The position numbers and the translations under genes were made by a program. Below are positions 1 to 10,122 of a DNA stretch of 40,208 nucleotides, piece after piece (position 1 is the first letter of the stretch; each line of letters begins with the position of its first letter). Under the pieces are notes generated by a model. It was given only the letters and a program-made list of their open reading frames with translations. It was not told where the DNA came from and did not search any database. Source of the DNA: Jimgerdemannia flammicorona (Eukaryota > Mucoromycota > Endogonomycetes > Endogonales > Endogonaceae); contig RBNI01000147.1 of the NCBI GenBank assembly GCA_003990745.1, positions 1 to 40,208 on the forward strand, read 5' to 3'.

Positions 1-119
1 ATGGGATTAGGTGAAAGGTACATTAGTGCCTTTATATTAATATAATATAGATTGGTTGATAATTGATAATAAAAGGATAGAAGATAACTGAGGCCAACAA
101 TGTTCAAGAAGACTCTAGA

Positions 120-470
120 GAAGAGAGTAAAGATAATTGCAAGACCTCTATCTATATAATCTGTCAAATTGAAGATAGAATCTTTGAGACCATCATTGAC
201 ACTGAAGCAGTAGGATGCCTCTTCAGTAAGAAAGCAGCAGACCACCTGGGTTGAGAGGTTGAAGAAGCAACCAAATTAGTGTTTATTACAGTAGATAGCA
301 CAAGAGCCACATCTCTAGGAAAGATATGAGATATTCCCATCAAGTTTAGAGGAGTAACTATCTCAGTAAATGTGATCATAACTAATGATACCAGCTATGA
401 CATCTTCATCAGTAATCAGTGGCTTCATAAAGCCAGAGCAATAATTGACCTTAATGCCTAGAAGATATAG
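120..470 (+). pseudogene. Gypsy aspartic protease (retropepsin) remnant
   Basis: Translation in one frame reads IIDTEAVGCLF, with the catalytic D-T at 198-203; the usual D-T/S-G-A has become D-T-E-A (GGA to GAA). It continues with AADHLG and then VFITVDSTRATSLGKI, IPIKF and WLHKARAIIDLNA, which is the flap and C-terminal pattern of Gypsy-type retropepsins. Internal TGA and TAG codons break the frame. Known family role: processing of the Gag-Pol polyprotein. Function in this copy is excluded by the stops. Confidence 0.75.
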
Positions 471-2299
471 ATTATCTACCAAGATCAGAAGATGTGAATT
501 CTCATCAATATTAACAAAGGAGTACTGCCTGAGATAGAGAAAGAAAAAGTGAGCAAAAAGAAGCTTATATGATAACTACTCAGAAAAAGAAGAAGAAAGT
601 CAAATGGATCAGTGAAGAAGAATAATATAAAAAATTATTGAAGGATATATACCATAAGAAGTCTGCCCCCACAGAATCAAGATGTACTATATGAAACATA
701 TTGATGATTGCTACCAGTGTATCTTTTTTTTTTTTTTTTTTATAGTTACTCAGACTCCTTCCTTTATTAATACACCTATCTATCCTCTATATAATATACA
801 GAGCCCACCCCTACCTGATCTCTCTAGGGCCCCCTCCCCCTCCCACCCTCTCTCAATGAAAGACCACTTTGTCAAATACCATCTCCACCTGCCCACTACT
901 CTGTTCACAGATCCCTTCCACTAGACAGTAATATTGCCCACCCTGGAGACCCCAACCAACCCACCACCCAGTCAGTAAATCTTTCATCAACCCCTCCCAT
1001 CTCAACAACTTCTCCTGTATACCCATCTGGTGCCTCTTCTTGAAAACAAAGAGTCAATGTCCAGCCAGCCCTACCCATACTGCTAAAACCCACCCTATAG
1101 TGAGCCAACCATTGCCTACACCACCCACTAACTGAGATTTCAAATCCTCCCAGTGATCTCTCTCTCCATCCAGCCTCCTCTCTACATCCAGCTGATCCCC
1201 TACTGTTACCCAAAAGTTCCCCAGAACCTCACACTCTCCTAGCCAATGTTCTGGCATCTGCGTAAATCCCCCAACTTATCCTACATTATAACACTCCTCA
1301 CAAGCTAATCAGCTACCCTCCACCAAATATCCAGTATGGAAATTTAACATGATATTCCTCTGCAACATCCACCACTATACCACTCAGAACTTGGGAGGAA
1401 GCCACCACTGTACCTCAGCACTCCACAACCAGACTCCAGCTCAGTCTCACTCCTTGTCAATCCCCACTCTCTGCTAACCACTTGGCCAAAGATTCTGGCC
1501 AAGTCTCTGCTGATATTCCACTCTATCACCAATATCAAACTCAGTAAGCAGAACACCCCTCAGAAGCAGTCTGTTCCATTGCCACATAGCTAGACCCCAC
1601 TCCACCTCCCTCTCATTGCCTTGCTAGTACAGACCTATTTGGTGTACTCCATCCACCACCTCCCACTGGAAGCCCTTGTACCATAGCCATCAGCTCCCAT
1701 TCAGACCCACCAGAGAGAGCAAATCTCCTGAGGACTCTCGAGGAGAGAATCTCATCTCCTACACCTTCTATATCAGTAGCACCCAACCCCCTCCCTGCAG
1801 TTCAACAGTCCTTTTCAACCACCAAGCTTGCAGGCAGTATAGCCTCTTAGAGAGATCCACAAGGCCCAGTCCTCCCCTAGCCACTGGTATTGCAAGAGTA
1901 TCCCATCCAATCTGGGACCTCCTCCCTGCTCAAATCCAATCTCTAGCCAGTTTCATCAGCCTCTTCACCACCCAAGCTGGGAAGTCTAAATGATAGGCTA
2001 CATACCATAGCTTGGGGAATCAGTAGATATTCAAAATTGACACCCACCCTGTCAGAGAGATATAGTGACCTCTCCAACCTCTAAGAGTCTCCCACCAATT
2101 GGTCACCCTCCTCTCTCACTACACTCATAGCAAGAAAGATCCATATACAGAAAGAAAGATGCCCAGATACTGCACCACCTCTCCTATAGGGACAATTATT
2201 CCAATAAAGTCCCCTCCTACTAGCCCATTCCCTAACACCATTGTCTCACACTTATACCAGTTGAGTTTCACCCCAGAGTGTGTCTCATATCATTCCACT

Positions 2300-2920
2300 A
2301 TCTCCTTAAGTACCTCAATGTCTGCTACTGAGCCAAGTCCAACTACCATATCATCAGCAAAAGCCCCCACCTTCTACACCATACTATATACAGAGAGCTC
2401 TGTTACCTTCCTGTGAATCCTATCTATCAATAGTTCCAATAAAAGAGTATAGAGAATAGGAGACAGTAGATTCCCCTGAGGAACTCCTCTTCCCAAGGGA
2501 AATATCAGACCCTGATAGCTATTACACATCAGTGCAGCCCTACTGCCCTCTAATAGATTCAACATAGAAGCTCAAAATCATAGGGGAATACCAATTCTAT
2601 CCAGCACCTTGCCCAGTCATACCTGTCAAACATGGTCATAGGCCTTCTCCTGGTCCAAAAAGACCAGTCTTCCATCTAGTCTACAAGTCTATGCTCCTTC
2701 AATGATGCTGTACACCCAGGCAGTCTCACCTCTGATAAGTCTGCCTCCAACAAAGCCCTGCTGCTCCTCACCCAGCATCTGTTGGACAACCTTCTGTAGC
2801 CAGACAACAATCACCTTAGTTGCCATCTTTCTGTCCATATCCAGAAGCATAATTGGTCTCCAGTTCCTCCAGTCCTCCCTTCTCTCTTTGTCTTTATACA
2901 ATAAGACCACCAGCCCCAAG
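2300..2920 (-). pseudogene. LINE reverse transcriptase domain (ORF2 part)
   Basis: This is the best preserved part of the LINE. Order on the minus strand: LLYKDKERREDWRNWRPI (motif 1, about 2850-2910), the 'QQGFVGGR' motif (about 2750), FLDQEKAYDHV (motif A, about 2640-2670), RGVPQGNLLSPILY (motif B, about 2440-2490) and AFADDMVV (motif C, 2350-2365). Both catalytic Asp residues of FADD are present. The frame is broken by several TAG and TGA codons between motifs. Known role of the family: target-primed reverse transcription together with the upstream endonuclease. This copy cannot make a full protein. Confidence 0.8.
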
Positions 2921-3999
2921 TTCTGCTTGCCAATTCACTTACCCTTCAGAAGCACATGATTACAGAGGGCTGCTATCTTCCCTAACACTCCAGAGACCTT
3001 TGCCATCTTCTTCCAAAAGTCCCAAGGTAACCCATCCTCTCCAGGCATCATACTAAGCTTAGTTGCTGCAAGAACTCTCTGAATATCCTCCTCTTAGACC
3101 AGTAGGATCAAGTTACCAAGTTTCTTTACTTGCAGCAGCACCCACTCTTCCAGTGTATCTCCAATTGTCTCTTCATCCACACCCCCTTCCTCCTCACTCC
3201 ACAAATCCCTCCATCTCTCCTTCAATACCCCCAGGATCTGTTGTATGCTATGCACTATTTCCCCCTCTGCATCAAAGACCCCATCTCATCAATATCACAC
3301 CCTTCTAGCTTGGAGGAGCCTAGACAAGTATCTAGATAGCTGCTCTTCCTCCTCAAGCTCTGCCATCTTAGCCTGGCAGCCATTCCTTTCATGTGATTCT
3401 CCTCCTTCTCTCACAATACCTATTATAGCTCCACTACCTCTAATTTTGCTCACTCTAACCTTCAATCCTCCACCTCTGTAGAAGAAAGCAAATCAGCCCA
3501 TTCTATCTACAATCTCATCAGCCTACTAGAAGCATACCTAACTCACTTCCTTCACTGCCACCCAGCCTCCTTACTAGCTCCTCTCCAATAAACCCTTACA
3601 GCCTCCTTCAACCTCATCCAATAGATATCTACAGATGAACCCTCATATATCCAAATATTATTTTTCACCTAAATGTCCTCTACTCATGGGTCCCACAACA
3701 CCTTCTCAGCCAGCAGGGAGGAGTTAAGGTGCTAATGTCTGGGTCCATCTCCACTCTCCCCAAACTGCCCCTGCCCTAATAGCCCCTAGTGATTAGACCA
3801 TAGGTACCACTCCATCTCTAAAGTCTTCTAAACATCAACACCCCAATATTCAGCCATCAGAATTCAGTCAATCCTCATATCCAATCCATTCACCCAATGT
3901 GTGTAGACCCTCATATCACCCCACTATGTTCTGCCCATATCTCCTAAGGAGCTAAGGTTCTCTACCTCCTCCTATGCATCCAAACCACCACTCCTCCTG

Positions 4000-4470
4000 C
4001 CTGCATATCTCCTGTTATCAGTTCTATCTAACTGCAGATCTTACACCATATTAAAATCACCACCCAGAATATCTACTCCTTTCTCCAAGAGAATACCCCC
4101 CTCCAGCAGATCCTTAATCTATGTGATCCTCTCACCCCTAACTGCAGGGCAGTAGCAGGAGCCAATCCTCACCAATTTTCACTCAGACCTATGCCATTCT
4201 CCCCAGACCAAGCAGTCACTCCAGCTCCTGATTCCACTCAAATCTCCCCCACCCTTCTTCACCAGAATTGCCACTTTACCAATCCAAGCAGTAGCTCTAT
4301 CTCATTTCTTAGTCCACTCTACCTGATCTTCCTCACCCTCATATCATATATCCTGCAGTAAAAAGATATCAGCCTCCAATCCCTTAAGCTAAGTAAAAAT
4401 GTTCTTACACTACCCAGAACCCCATAACCCATTCATATTCAGAGAGAAAATATTAGTTGTACTATTCATA
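4000..4470 (-). pseudogene. LINE APE-type endonuclease, N-terminal part
   Basis: On the minus strand the sequence reads IFSLNMNGLWGSG near 4450-4410, then LKGLEADIFLLQD near 4340-4380, followed by 'WIGKVAILVKKG' near 4250. This matches the start of exonuclease-endonuclease-phosphatase domains of L1-type LINEs (an N-x-N-G-L motif, then 'DI.flQEt'). Stops interrupt it. The family nicks the target DNA. The identification rests on these short motifs and on its position before the RT. Confidence 0.6.
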
Positions 4471-4499
4471 AGAAATAATATTGATTATCAATCGCATCC

Positions 4500-6480
4500 T
4501 CTACAAATCCACATTCAACTCCTCCTGTGCTAAGTCCAAGTCATATTCTGCAGCCAGTCTCTTCTCTTCAGCTGCCTATATCTCCAACTCTACCAGAAGT
4601 TCAGCCATCTCTCCATCCTCTTTTTTCTCAAAGTTCTCATAATATTCCAGGTATGTCTTCTGCCAGAGTTGGAACCCATGACACTCCTCCCAACAGTAGG
4701 CAGCTTGCTCACCAGTAACAACCACTAGCTCAGCCTCTCTTGCCTCATCAACCTCATATCCCTCCTCCTCCAGAAGAATTGCAAGTATATATCTCTGCCT
4801 TCAGTGTCTTCACTACTCTATCTCTATGCAAAATTCATGTCCAGTACTCCTCAGACATCACATGCAGGTCCACTTCCTCCAACTCCTTAGCTATGAAGTT
4901 ATCTATCATCTTGCTCATCTACAACAGATTCCCCACCTCCTTTCCTCCTGGCATCCTGGCCTTCCTGTATTGAGCATTGTGGTATCGGCCCTTACACTAG
5001 CAGTCTCATCCCACCCCTCCTCTGGGACATCCACCAGCTCATCCTCACCCACTGCCACTACCTGTCTGCCTTTTGTCACATCAGGAACCCCAAAGTGTAT
5101 CTGCTGAGCACCTTTCATCAACACATCCTCTGCTGCCTGATCCCTTGTAACTAGACCCTGCTAGACTAGAGGGAGAGTGTTATCCAAGGTTGGTTCCCAG
5201 ACTTTCAATGTGCTATCAGTAAATGGGTCCATGCATGATGTCTTTCCAGTCCCCTCCAGACTCTCTGCCATATCTCCTCCTCTCTTACTAGCTCAGACAC
5301 TCACCTCCATGTCCTCAGACTTCTCAGAGCTCTCAGCCTTCATCTTTATCCCTACTTCTATACTCACCAGCAGCTCCCTCTGTCTCCTACATCCTTGAGC
5401 CCTCTCCCACTGTCTCCTGTCTATATGAATATGTTTCTCACCTATAATCTCCAGATGCATTGACTCTATATATAACTTCCAAGATTTTGCCCTCCTCTTG
5501 ACAGCACTACTCAACTTCTCCAGAGCCTCCAACAAGTCCTTCTCCTCCTCTTCACTCTCTTTTACCCTCAACATCTTACAGATAAATGCCCCCCACATCA
5601 ACACTGAGGGCCAGTCACTCATTTTCTCTGTGGCCTCTCTCTCAGCCAGTTTAATCCTGATATCAACATCACCTATCCTAAAGGTAGTCCCCTCCTATAT
5701 CTGAAAGCCAATATCCATCACATCACTAAACTCTGCCATTACCTCCTCCACCCTCCTCCTAGTCTCATCCTTCATCACCATAAGCACTCTCTTTACCAGC
5801 AACTGCACCACCCTGGGGTCCTATCTCAAGCACCACACTATGGGGACCATTATCTCTCTGACCACTACTCTAGTCTTCAGAGCCTCATTCAGTGGGCCTG
5901 CCTCCTCAAAGCCCACCTCAACCCCCTCCAGACTCTTCAGAAACTTCACTAAAGCAGCTTCAGTCACTTGCTTTGAGATAAGCTCTAGGACCCTCCTCAT
6001 CATCACCACCAAGCCCCAGAAATACAAGATAGCTACAAACTCCAAGATCAACTTTTTGAGCAACAGTGCCACCACCAGCCCCATCATACCATCTACCAGG
6101 TCCCCCTTCTACATTGAGAACCCCTGCCCCACCTGGCCATCAGCCATCACATCTCTTTTTTTTTTCTGATTTCCTATTATACTCCCATCAACAGTCACTC
6201 CCCCAGCCACAGCACCTCCAGCACCTATACCCACAACCCCCACCTGAGTACCACTCTCCTGCCCAATACTAGTCTTGCCCTTCTCTTCAGCAGCACCAGC
6301 TCTAGTTTCAGCTGGCCATCTACTCACCTTCACCTTGTCTATAAAGCTGGAGAGACCAGGCTTTCCCCCAGTTCCACCTGACACCAGTCCTTCTCCAGAG
6401 CCTTCTCCACCCTTTGACCCTCTGAAAGCCCCCATCCCCAGTCCATAACCTCTCCCTACATTCTGCCAGCCAAATGCCCC
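4500..6480 (-). pseudogene. LINE ORF1-like region
   Basis: Lies upstream of the endonuclease on the minus strand. The longest open pieces are a Gly/Ala/Lys-rich stretch (6109-6435) and a Glu/Lys-rich stretch likely to form a coiled coil (5293-5622, with ESEEEEKDLLEALEKL). No zinc knuckle or RRM could be recognised. The position and low complexity fit the nucleic-acid-binding ORF1 of a LINE, but the assignment is by position only. Confidence 0.45.
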
Positions 6481-6748
6481 AGGTCCACCTAACCCAGCAT
6501 GCCCATCAGAACTCTTGCTCGATGATATTTTTATAGTACCTTTTCTCTAAGTTGTGTTGAAAAACTGTTGCTTGAAGTTGGTGTAATGTAAATTATATAA
6601 ATTCAAGGATGTGATCAGTATCACAAGAAAATCTACTATAAAAGAAGGCAGAAAGCCCTCAAGAAATAAACAAGATAAGAAAAGAGGAGAAAGAGAATGA
6701 TAAACCACCAGCCCTCCTAAAGGACAGTGATGATGAAGAAGAAATCAA

Positions 6749-7045
6749 GGTCAAGATTTGGAAAATTCACTCTGATGCAGTTCTACCAGAATATAAGTCA
6801 GAGAATGCAACTGGAATGGATATTACCATAGTGGAGAAAACTATACTAAAGCTCCAGGCAACTACTCTGCTCATAACTAGTCTGGAGATACTATTTCAAA
6901 AGACTATATTGAGATCCTCAAGACAAGAAGTAGCCTGGCCAAGAGTGAGATTACTATTAAAGGAGGAGGTATCAATTCAGACTATGTTAGAGAAATACTA
7001 CTCATTGCTAGAAACTACAACCTCATGATTCTATTTCCAATCAAG
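6749..7045 (+). pseudogene. dUTPase-like domain inside the Gypsy element
   Basis: Two frames together give the motif order of trimeric dUTPases. Motif 1: AVLPEYKSENATGMDI (about 6776-6823; families show 'LP.y.....AGyDl'). Motif 2: TRSSLAKSEI (about 6923-6952; usual 'pRSGLA'). Motif 3: GGGINSDYVREILLIARN (about 6959-7015; usual 'GvID.DYrGei.v...N'). A frameshift lies near 6900 between motifs 1 and 2. The family hydrolyses dUTP to dUMP and keeps uracil out of DNA. The domain sits before RT in the element; with the LINE removed it would follow the protease. I infer that the element encoded its own dUTPase. Confidence 0.65.
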
Positions 7046-7057
7046 AAGAAGAACTAA

Positions 7058-8050
7058 TTGGTACATATGTTGATCTTCCCAGTTTTTCAGCCAAAGATCA
7101 TAAAAGTCAAGAAGTTGGAGAAAACAGAAAGAGGAAAGAAAGAATTTAGATCTACAGAAAGAGAAGTATTCACTAGCACCAAGATCACTGAATTAAATCA
7201 GAAGAAGAAGAAACCTACAAATAAGTATAGCTATATTATTGGAAACGAATTCTCATTCAAAAAGGAACTCAAGAAGATACTTTACAAATTTAAGGATGTT
7301 CTAGCTACAGACTTCAAGAATATCAAGGAAAATACTCCACACTACTATTATGATATAGATATAGAAGACACTAAACCAATCTATCAAAAAGCAAGACTAA
7401 TTCAGTCAGTCTATTGTGAATAGCTAAGAGAAGAAATCAAGCAGATAGAAGAAGTCAGTATTATCAAAGAAGCCAGTAGTTCTTGGGCTTCACCAGTTGT
7501 ATTAGTCTCAAAGAAAGGAAGCAAACCAGAAGAATTTACCTCAAGACTCTATACTGATTACAGGAAGCTCAACCTGGCTACAAAGAAGGATTGCCAACTA
7601 CTGCCCCTCATCAGTGACATCTTTATAACTTTAGAAGATGAAGCACAGTACTATAACACTCTGAACTTATATTCAGGATTTTATCAAATTAGTCTCACTG
7701 AAGCAGTAAGTGAAAAATCAGCCTTCATCATCTTGGATAGATCCTATATCTACTTATGAATACCATTTGGAATATGCAATGTACCAGCAAGCTTTTAGTA
7801 AATAATGAATAAAATATTCTGCTATGATATAGAAAGATAGATGATGGTTTATATAGATAACATTATCATCTATAATAAGATAGCTGAAGAATATCTGCAA
7901 TATATCTAGCAGATAATGAAAAAGCTAAGAAAGTATGGTCTTTACATCAAGCTCAAGAAGTGCAAGTTTGTGGAAATCAAGATCTCTTATCTTAGTCATA
8001 TCATCAACTAAGATAGAATGCACACAGGCCCTTTCAAGATTCAAGCAGTG
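7058..8050 (+). pseudogene. Gypsy reverse transcriptase remnant
   Basis: An open stretch (7058-7423) holds a Lys/Glu-rich linker and the entry to RT; after a TAG at 7421 the same frame continues with SSSWASPVVLVSKKG, YTDYRKLNLATKKDCQLLP and 'YNTLNLYSGFYQI', the standard Ty3/Gypsy RT sequence. 'PFGICNVPASF' and YIDNIIIY follow. The active site is YIDN, not YxDD. Stops replace residues at several conserved positions. The similarity to Gypsy RTs is unmistakable; finer clade assignment would need a tree. Confidence 0.85.
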
Positions 8051-8149
8051 GTAGTATACTTTAGACTCACCACTATCACTAAAGCCCAAGTCTTCATGAG
8101 ACTTACCTCATATTACTGCAGATTTATTAAAGAATTCTCCAAAATTGCA

Positions 8150-8745
8150 GGCCTAATTTATAAACTTAACAAGAAGGATGTCAAGTTTCAATAGACCAGC
8201 AGACAACAAAAAGCATTCAATGAACTCAAAATCAGACTAATCCAAGTACCCATTCTCAGAAGATCTGATTGGACCCAAGAATTTATTCTGCAGACAGATA
8301 TAAGTGCACAAGGACTAAGAGCAGTTCTGGTACAGAAAAAAGACAAAGTAGAGTATATCATTGTATATCTCAGCTGAGGGACCCAAGGAGCTGAAAAAGA
8401 ATATGAATCCTACAAGATGGAATGTCTTGTAGTCATCTGAACTGTAGAAAAGTTCCACTACTACCTTACCAGAAGACACTTCATCATCCAGATGGACCAT
8501 TTAGCCCTCACCTAGCTACTGACCACTGGACAACCCAAAGGAATTATGTCAGATAGATTATGAAGTTACAAGCCTATGATGTAACCATTATGCACTGCTC
8601 TGGAAGAACTAATGCCAATGCAGATACCCTCTCACAAATACCCCAAAGGACCCCAACCAGCAAATCAACCATAAATAAGGAACTCTACTATGGAATTATC
8701 ACCTACCTGGGACAGCAAAAGATGCCCCAACATCTGGAAGAATAG
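8150..8745 (+). pseudogene. Gypsy RNase H remnant
   Basis: Follows RT. Recognisable pieces are FNELKIRLIQVPILRR, 'FILQTDISAQGLRAVLVQK' (with the first RNase H Asp), 'GAEKEYESYKMECL' and, after a frameshift near 8555, MKLQAYDVTIMHCSGRTN followed by 'ADTLSQIP' (the usual 'ADaLSR'). Stops replace Trp and Arg residues. Sequence similarity to the element ends after about 8745-8830, before any integrase zinc finger. Confidence 0.8.
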
Positions 8746-8875
8746 ACACAAATGATTATCAACAGAACAGGGATCCTTGTCATCTCACACATAACCCAAT
8801 TCATATGCTTGAGTGGAATCAGTTTTAGTTTTGGTCCCATATACTGGACACACTCAGTATCCCAGTTTCAATGCT

Positions 8876-9714
8876 GCACGTATCCGTAGGTATATTAGAC
8901 TCATATTTACATTATGTCCACTTAACAACTTGGCAACTTAGTCGTTGCGACCAATCACTTTTGGTCATGCAATAAATGGCCTTTTCGCGTACTCAACGCG
9001 AATGGCGGTTCTGTATGCATCCAACCAAGCCAAACACACTTACACTCCTTTCAAGCCTCCACCACGCGAAGGGTCACTTTGATGTTGGTTTACCACTGAC
9101 ACTGCCGTATCGCGAATCCCACATTTATTCTAATTTCGATTGGCAAGTGCAATGATTCCTAGGCTGTTAAAGTTTCTGTACACCGAGTTTTTGCCTTACA
9201 TTTATTGTCCCGTCCCAAACAGAACAAATGACATGAACAAAAAATTGCTTGGCCCGGTAATACTTTTTCTGAGTACTTAGCTCCACCGTGCCCTCCTTCT
9301 TGGCGCTTGCGAATCATCCCGCTGCCACAAACCGAATTATGTGAACACTTATCTTCCGATTTCGACGTCAATGAAGCGTTGCTGTACGTTTGGTTATCTG
9401 TGGGTTTCTGGCTCGTAGAACTGCGACCCCCTTGGTTTCGTTAGGGGGTATTTGAAAACGACGGTAATGTCCTATTAATCGATGCATATTCCTGTAATTA
9501 TTCGGAGAGGACACCATGGAACGTAACAGCTCGAAAATTTCGATGAGATTTAAACTAGATATGGGGAGTGCGAGAAAAACAAATGAAAAGGGTTGTATAT
9601 GATTTTGAGGTAAGGAGCGACTAACCAAGGTCTACGGCTACAAAGTGTGGCTACAACGCGTTCCACAAAACCATCTTTAGGTGTCAAGTTGTCGTCTCGT
9701 AAAAAACGAAATAG
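8876..9714. other. Intergenic, CpG returns; no gene model
   Basis: Immediately right of the truncated Gypsy element the sequence changes to normal CpG content (from about 8878). Short open frames exist on the minus strand (9159-9371, 9368-9628) but show no recognisable domain, and they lie downstream of the zinc-finger gene, so part of this stretch is probably its 3' untranslated region. I see no RNA gene. Confidence 0.4.
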
Positions 9715-10122
9715 CTAGATGTTCCGGCTCAGCAAGGGGATGTACATGTCTTCATGCTCCGTTCTCAAATGCTCGTACAGCGTACTGACGCTGTGATACA
9801 CGAAAGCGCAATACAGACATTCGAACTGCCCCTTCAACGGGCGTAAGGTCGTGGTGGTACAATATGTAAAATGGACCGTGAGTGCGTCCGTTGCGAAAAT
9901 CCCATCGCACGACCAGCACTTCACGGGAGAGGCCTCGCAGGTCCGAAAGTGCTCGTCCAGCTGCTTCCGAAGAAGTATGGCGCAGCAGCAGCACTTGACG
10001 GGCAAGAACCCGGGGCAATTTTCACCCTTGAGGTGGCTTTCAAGGTGATTTATTGATTCGAACGTCGCGGCACAGTTTATGCAGCTGACCCTCGGTGATT
10101 CGGGCGAGCTCGGAGTCGACAT
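9715..10122 (-). CDS. Small protein with four CCHC/C2H2 zinc fingers
   Basis: A single-exon frame of 135 residues starting at an ATG. Four evenly spaced zinc ligand sets are visible: C14-C17-H30-C36, C44-C47-H58-C62, C69-C72-H84-C88 and C102-C105-H118-H123. The first three are CCHC and the last is a classical C2H2. The N-terminus (MSTPSSPESPR) is Ser/Pro-rich; there is no signal peptide or membrane segment. The fingers almost fill the protein, so it could be a nucleic-acid or protein adaptor. I do not recognise an orthologue and do not assign a function. The regular ligand spacing makes chance coding very unlikely. Confidence 0.7.
   Translation of the reverse strand: MSTPSSPESPRVSCINCAATFESINHLESHLKGENCPGFLPVKCCCCAILLRKQLDEHFRTCEASPVKCWSCDGIFATDALTVHFTYCTTTTLRPLKGQFECLYCAFVYHSVSTLYEHLRTEHEDMYIPLLSRNI

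Larger units (their letters stand above)
724..6530 (-). mobile_element. L1-type LINE, near full length, degenerate
   Basis: A non-LTR retrotransposon on the minus strand. Its 3' end is a run of 18 T (724-741 on +, poly-A on the element strand) preceded by ACTATAA-like sequence shared with two shorter LINE tails in this window. The reverse transcriptase is at about 2300-2920: LLYKDKERREDWRNWRPI, FLDQEKAYDHV, RGVPQGNLLSPILY and the catalytic FADD at 2350-2361. An APE-type endonuclease starts near 4450 with LNMNGLWGSG and 'FLLQD'. Upstream (4500-6480) is a Gly/Lys/Glu-rich ORF1-like region. Stops interrupt all parts and CpG is almost absent. The 5' boundary near 6530 is judged from where Gypsy-like coding resumes and is approximate; I found no convincing target-site duplication. 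It interrupts the Gypsy element, so it inserted later. Confidence 0.85.
1..8800 (+). mobile_element. Degenerate Ty3/Gypsy retrotransposon, interrupted by a LINE
   Basis: Remains of a Gypsy element read on the + strand. The left part (1-723) holds an aspartic protease. The right part (about 6540-8800) holds a dUTPase-like domain, then reverse transcriptase and RNase H. A minus-strand LINE separates them. Many in-frame stops and several frameshifts are present; stops often fall where Gln, Arg or Trp is expected, for example two successive stops after the 'NVPASF' that corresponds to the usual 'NAPATFQ' of RT. The RT active site reads YIDN (7850-7861) in place of YxDD, a G-to-A change, so it is dead. 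No integrase follows RNase H and no LTR was recognised at either end: the left end lies outside the window and the right end is truncated at about 8800-8870, where CpG-containing host sequence starts. Confidence 0.85.

Noticed and set aside
682..6435. Many Pro/Ser/Thr-rich + strand frames
   Set aside because: Antisense of the minus-strand LINE, which has the RT and endonuclease motifs.
1..8800. Classical Neurospora-type RIP (CpA to TpA) as sole cause of the mutations
   Set aside because: CpA dinucleotides remain abundant while CpG is almost absent, so loss centred on CpG explains the pattern better; a minor CpA component cannot be excluded.
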